NCBI GenBank assembly: GCA_017521345.1
Contig: JAFXCU010000022.1
Coordinates: forward strand, 1 to 7,217
Direction: 5' to 3'
Origin: Ruminiclostridium sp.
GTDB lineage: Bacteria; Bacillota_A; Clostridia; Oscillospirales; Oscillospiraceae
DNA: 7,217 nt
This document shows, in pieces, positions 6,365 to 7,217 of the stretch. The position numbers and the translations under genes were made by a program. The notes beneath the pieces were generated by a model that did not search any database, had not been told where the DNA came from, and worked only from the letters and a program-made list of their open reading frames with translations. The stretch's first letter is position 1. Every line of letters begins with the position of its first letter.

Positions 6365-7217
6365 ATGGAGAACATCAAGTACACCAACCCCATTATTGAG
6401 GTAAAGAACCTCAAAAAGTATTTCCCCATCCAGGCTGGCTTCTTCAAGAAGACCGTCGGCTACGTCAAGGCCGTTGACAACGTTGATATGTATATCAACG
6501 AAGGCGAGACCCTGGCTCTGGTTGGTGAATCCGGCTGCGGCAAGACCACCCTTGGTCGTTCCGTTCTGCAGCTGATCAAGCCCACCTCCGGCTCTGTTCT
6601 GTTCAACACCAAGGAGAACAAGCAGGTTGAGCTGACCACCATGCCTTATTCTCAGCTGCGTGAAACTCGTCGTGACATGCAGATGATCTTCCAGGATCCC
6701 TATTCTTCCCTGAACCCCCGCATGACCGTTCTGAACATCATCTCTGAGCCCCTGGTATGCCACAAGCTGATGGGCGGCGCCGAGATGCGCGAATACGTTC
6801 AGGAGCTGATGGAAACCGTAGGTCTGAACCCCCGTCATCTGGAGCGCTATCCTCACGCGTTCTCCGGCGGCCAGCGTCAGCGTATCGGTATCGCCCGCGC
6901 TCTGGCAACCAAGCCCCGCTTCATCTGCTGTGACGAGGCCGTTGCTGCACTGGACGTTTCCGTTCAGGCTCAGGTTCTGAACCTGCTGATGGAACTGCAG
7001 GAGAAGATGCATCTGTCCTACATGTTCATTTCTCATGACCTGGGCGTTGTATCTCATATCTCTGACCGCGTTGGTGTTATGTACGTAGGTCACATGGTCG
7101 AGCTGGCTGACACTGTTAAGCTGTTCGCCCGTCCTCTGCATCCCTACACCGAGGCGCTGCTGTCCGCGAAGCCCGTTGCCGATCCTCGCAACAAGTCCCA
7201 GCGTATCATGCTCGAGG
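6365..7217 (+). CDS. oppF: Oligopeptide ABC transporter ATP-binding protein, OppF/DppF type (3' end outside window)
   Basis: The frame stays open to the window end, giving 284 complete residues. It is the second ATPase of the importer. Motifs are Walker A GESGCGKT (54-61), Q-loop FQDPYSSLNPR with Gln110, signature FSGGQRQ (166-172), Walker B FICCDEA (186-192, Asp190/Glu191), D-loop ALD, and H-loop His224. The LHPYTEALL segment at 258-266 starts the oligopeptide C-terminal domain, most of which is missing. The residue after the catalytic Glu is Ala instead of the common Pro; this variant occurs in some OppF relatives and keeps the catalytic residues. The ATG directly abuts the oppD stop codon, with GGAGGG 7 nt upstream inside oppD, so translation is probably coupled. 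Codon use is strongly GTT/CGT-rich, unlike oppB and oppC. A substrate-binding protein gene may follow outside the window. Confidence 0.94.
   Translation, partial: MENIKYTNPIIEVKNLKKYFPIQAGFFKKTVGYVKAVDNVDMYINEGETLALVGESGCGKTTLGRSVLQLIKPTSGSVLFNTKENKQVELTTMPYSQLRETRRDMQMIFQDPYSSLNPRMTVLNIISEPLVCHKLMGGAEMREYVQELMETVGLNPRHLERYPHAFSGGQRQRIGIARALATKPRFICCDEAVAALDVSVQAQVLNLLMELQEKMHLSYMFISHDLGVVSHISDRVGVMYVGHMVELADTVKLFARPLHPYTEALLSAKPVADPRNKSQRIMLE

Noticed and set aside
5402..7141. A 579-codon open frame on the minus strand opposite oppD and oppF
   Set aside because: It lies entirely antisense to two intact ATPase genes, has no ribosome binding site or recognisable domain, and its composition mirrors the codon bias of the plus-strand genes.

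Overview
This 7.2 kb window looks like chromosomal DNA of a Gram-positive Clostridia-type bacterium. The genes are GC-rich (roughly 60% by eye) and C/G-ending in most codons. They have strong AGGAGG-like ribosome binding sites, use some GTG starts, and are separated by A/T-richer intergenic DNA. The gene families present (YwlG/UPF0340, split ThrE exporter, DUF975, five-gene-type Opp transporter) fit a gut Oscillospiraceae-like organism, but the genus is an inference.

Left part, minus strand (1-1922): a UPF0340/YwlG-family gene (14-559) has its own perfect TATAAT -10 element. Upstream of it lies a two-gene operon for a split threonine/serine-type exporter. The large DUF1212/ThrE-N subunit (1158-1922) overlaps the small DUF3815/ThrE-C subunit (676-1161) by GTGA, which suggests translational coupling of two halves of one membrane complex.

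Middle, plus strand (2029-2893): a divergently transcribed DUF975 membrane protein gene (2101-2853) is a self-contained unit. It has a good promoter at 2029-2057 and a 13-bp-stem intrinsic terminator at 2861-2893. The 178-bp gap to the exporter operon carries back-to-back promoters.

Right part, plus strand (2894-7217): a gene-free stretch of about 450 bp is followed by an oligopeptide/dipeptide ABC transporter operon in the order oppB-oppC-oppD-oppF. Spacing is tight: 17, 19 and 0 nt. oppF is cut by the window end. The two permeases form the channel and the two ATPases power it. No substrate-binding protein gene is in the window, so it must lie downstream or elsewhere. The upstream region contains an extended -10 promoter (3173-3201), a CodY-box-like sequence (3111-3125), several dyad symmetries and a possible weak leader hairpin with a T-run.

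I see no phage, IS, CRISPR, tRNA or rRNA, and no obviously new defence or biosynthetic system. The most unusual signal is an abrupt change in synonymous codon use inside oppD (between about 5650 and 5790), which persists through oppF. The next most interesting is the non-coding structure upstream of the opp operon.
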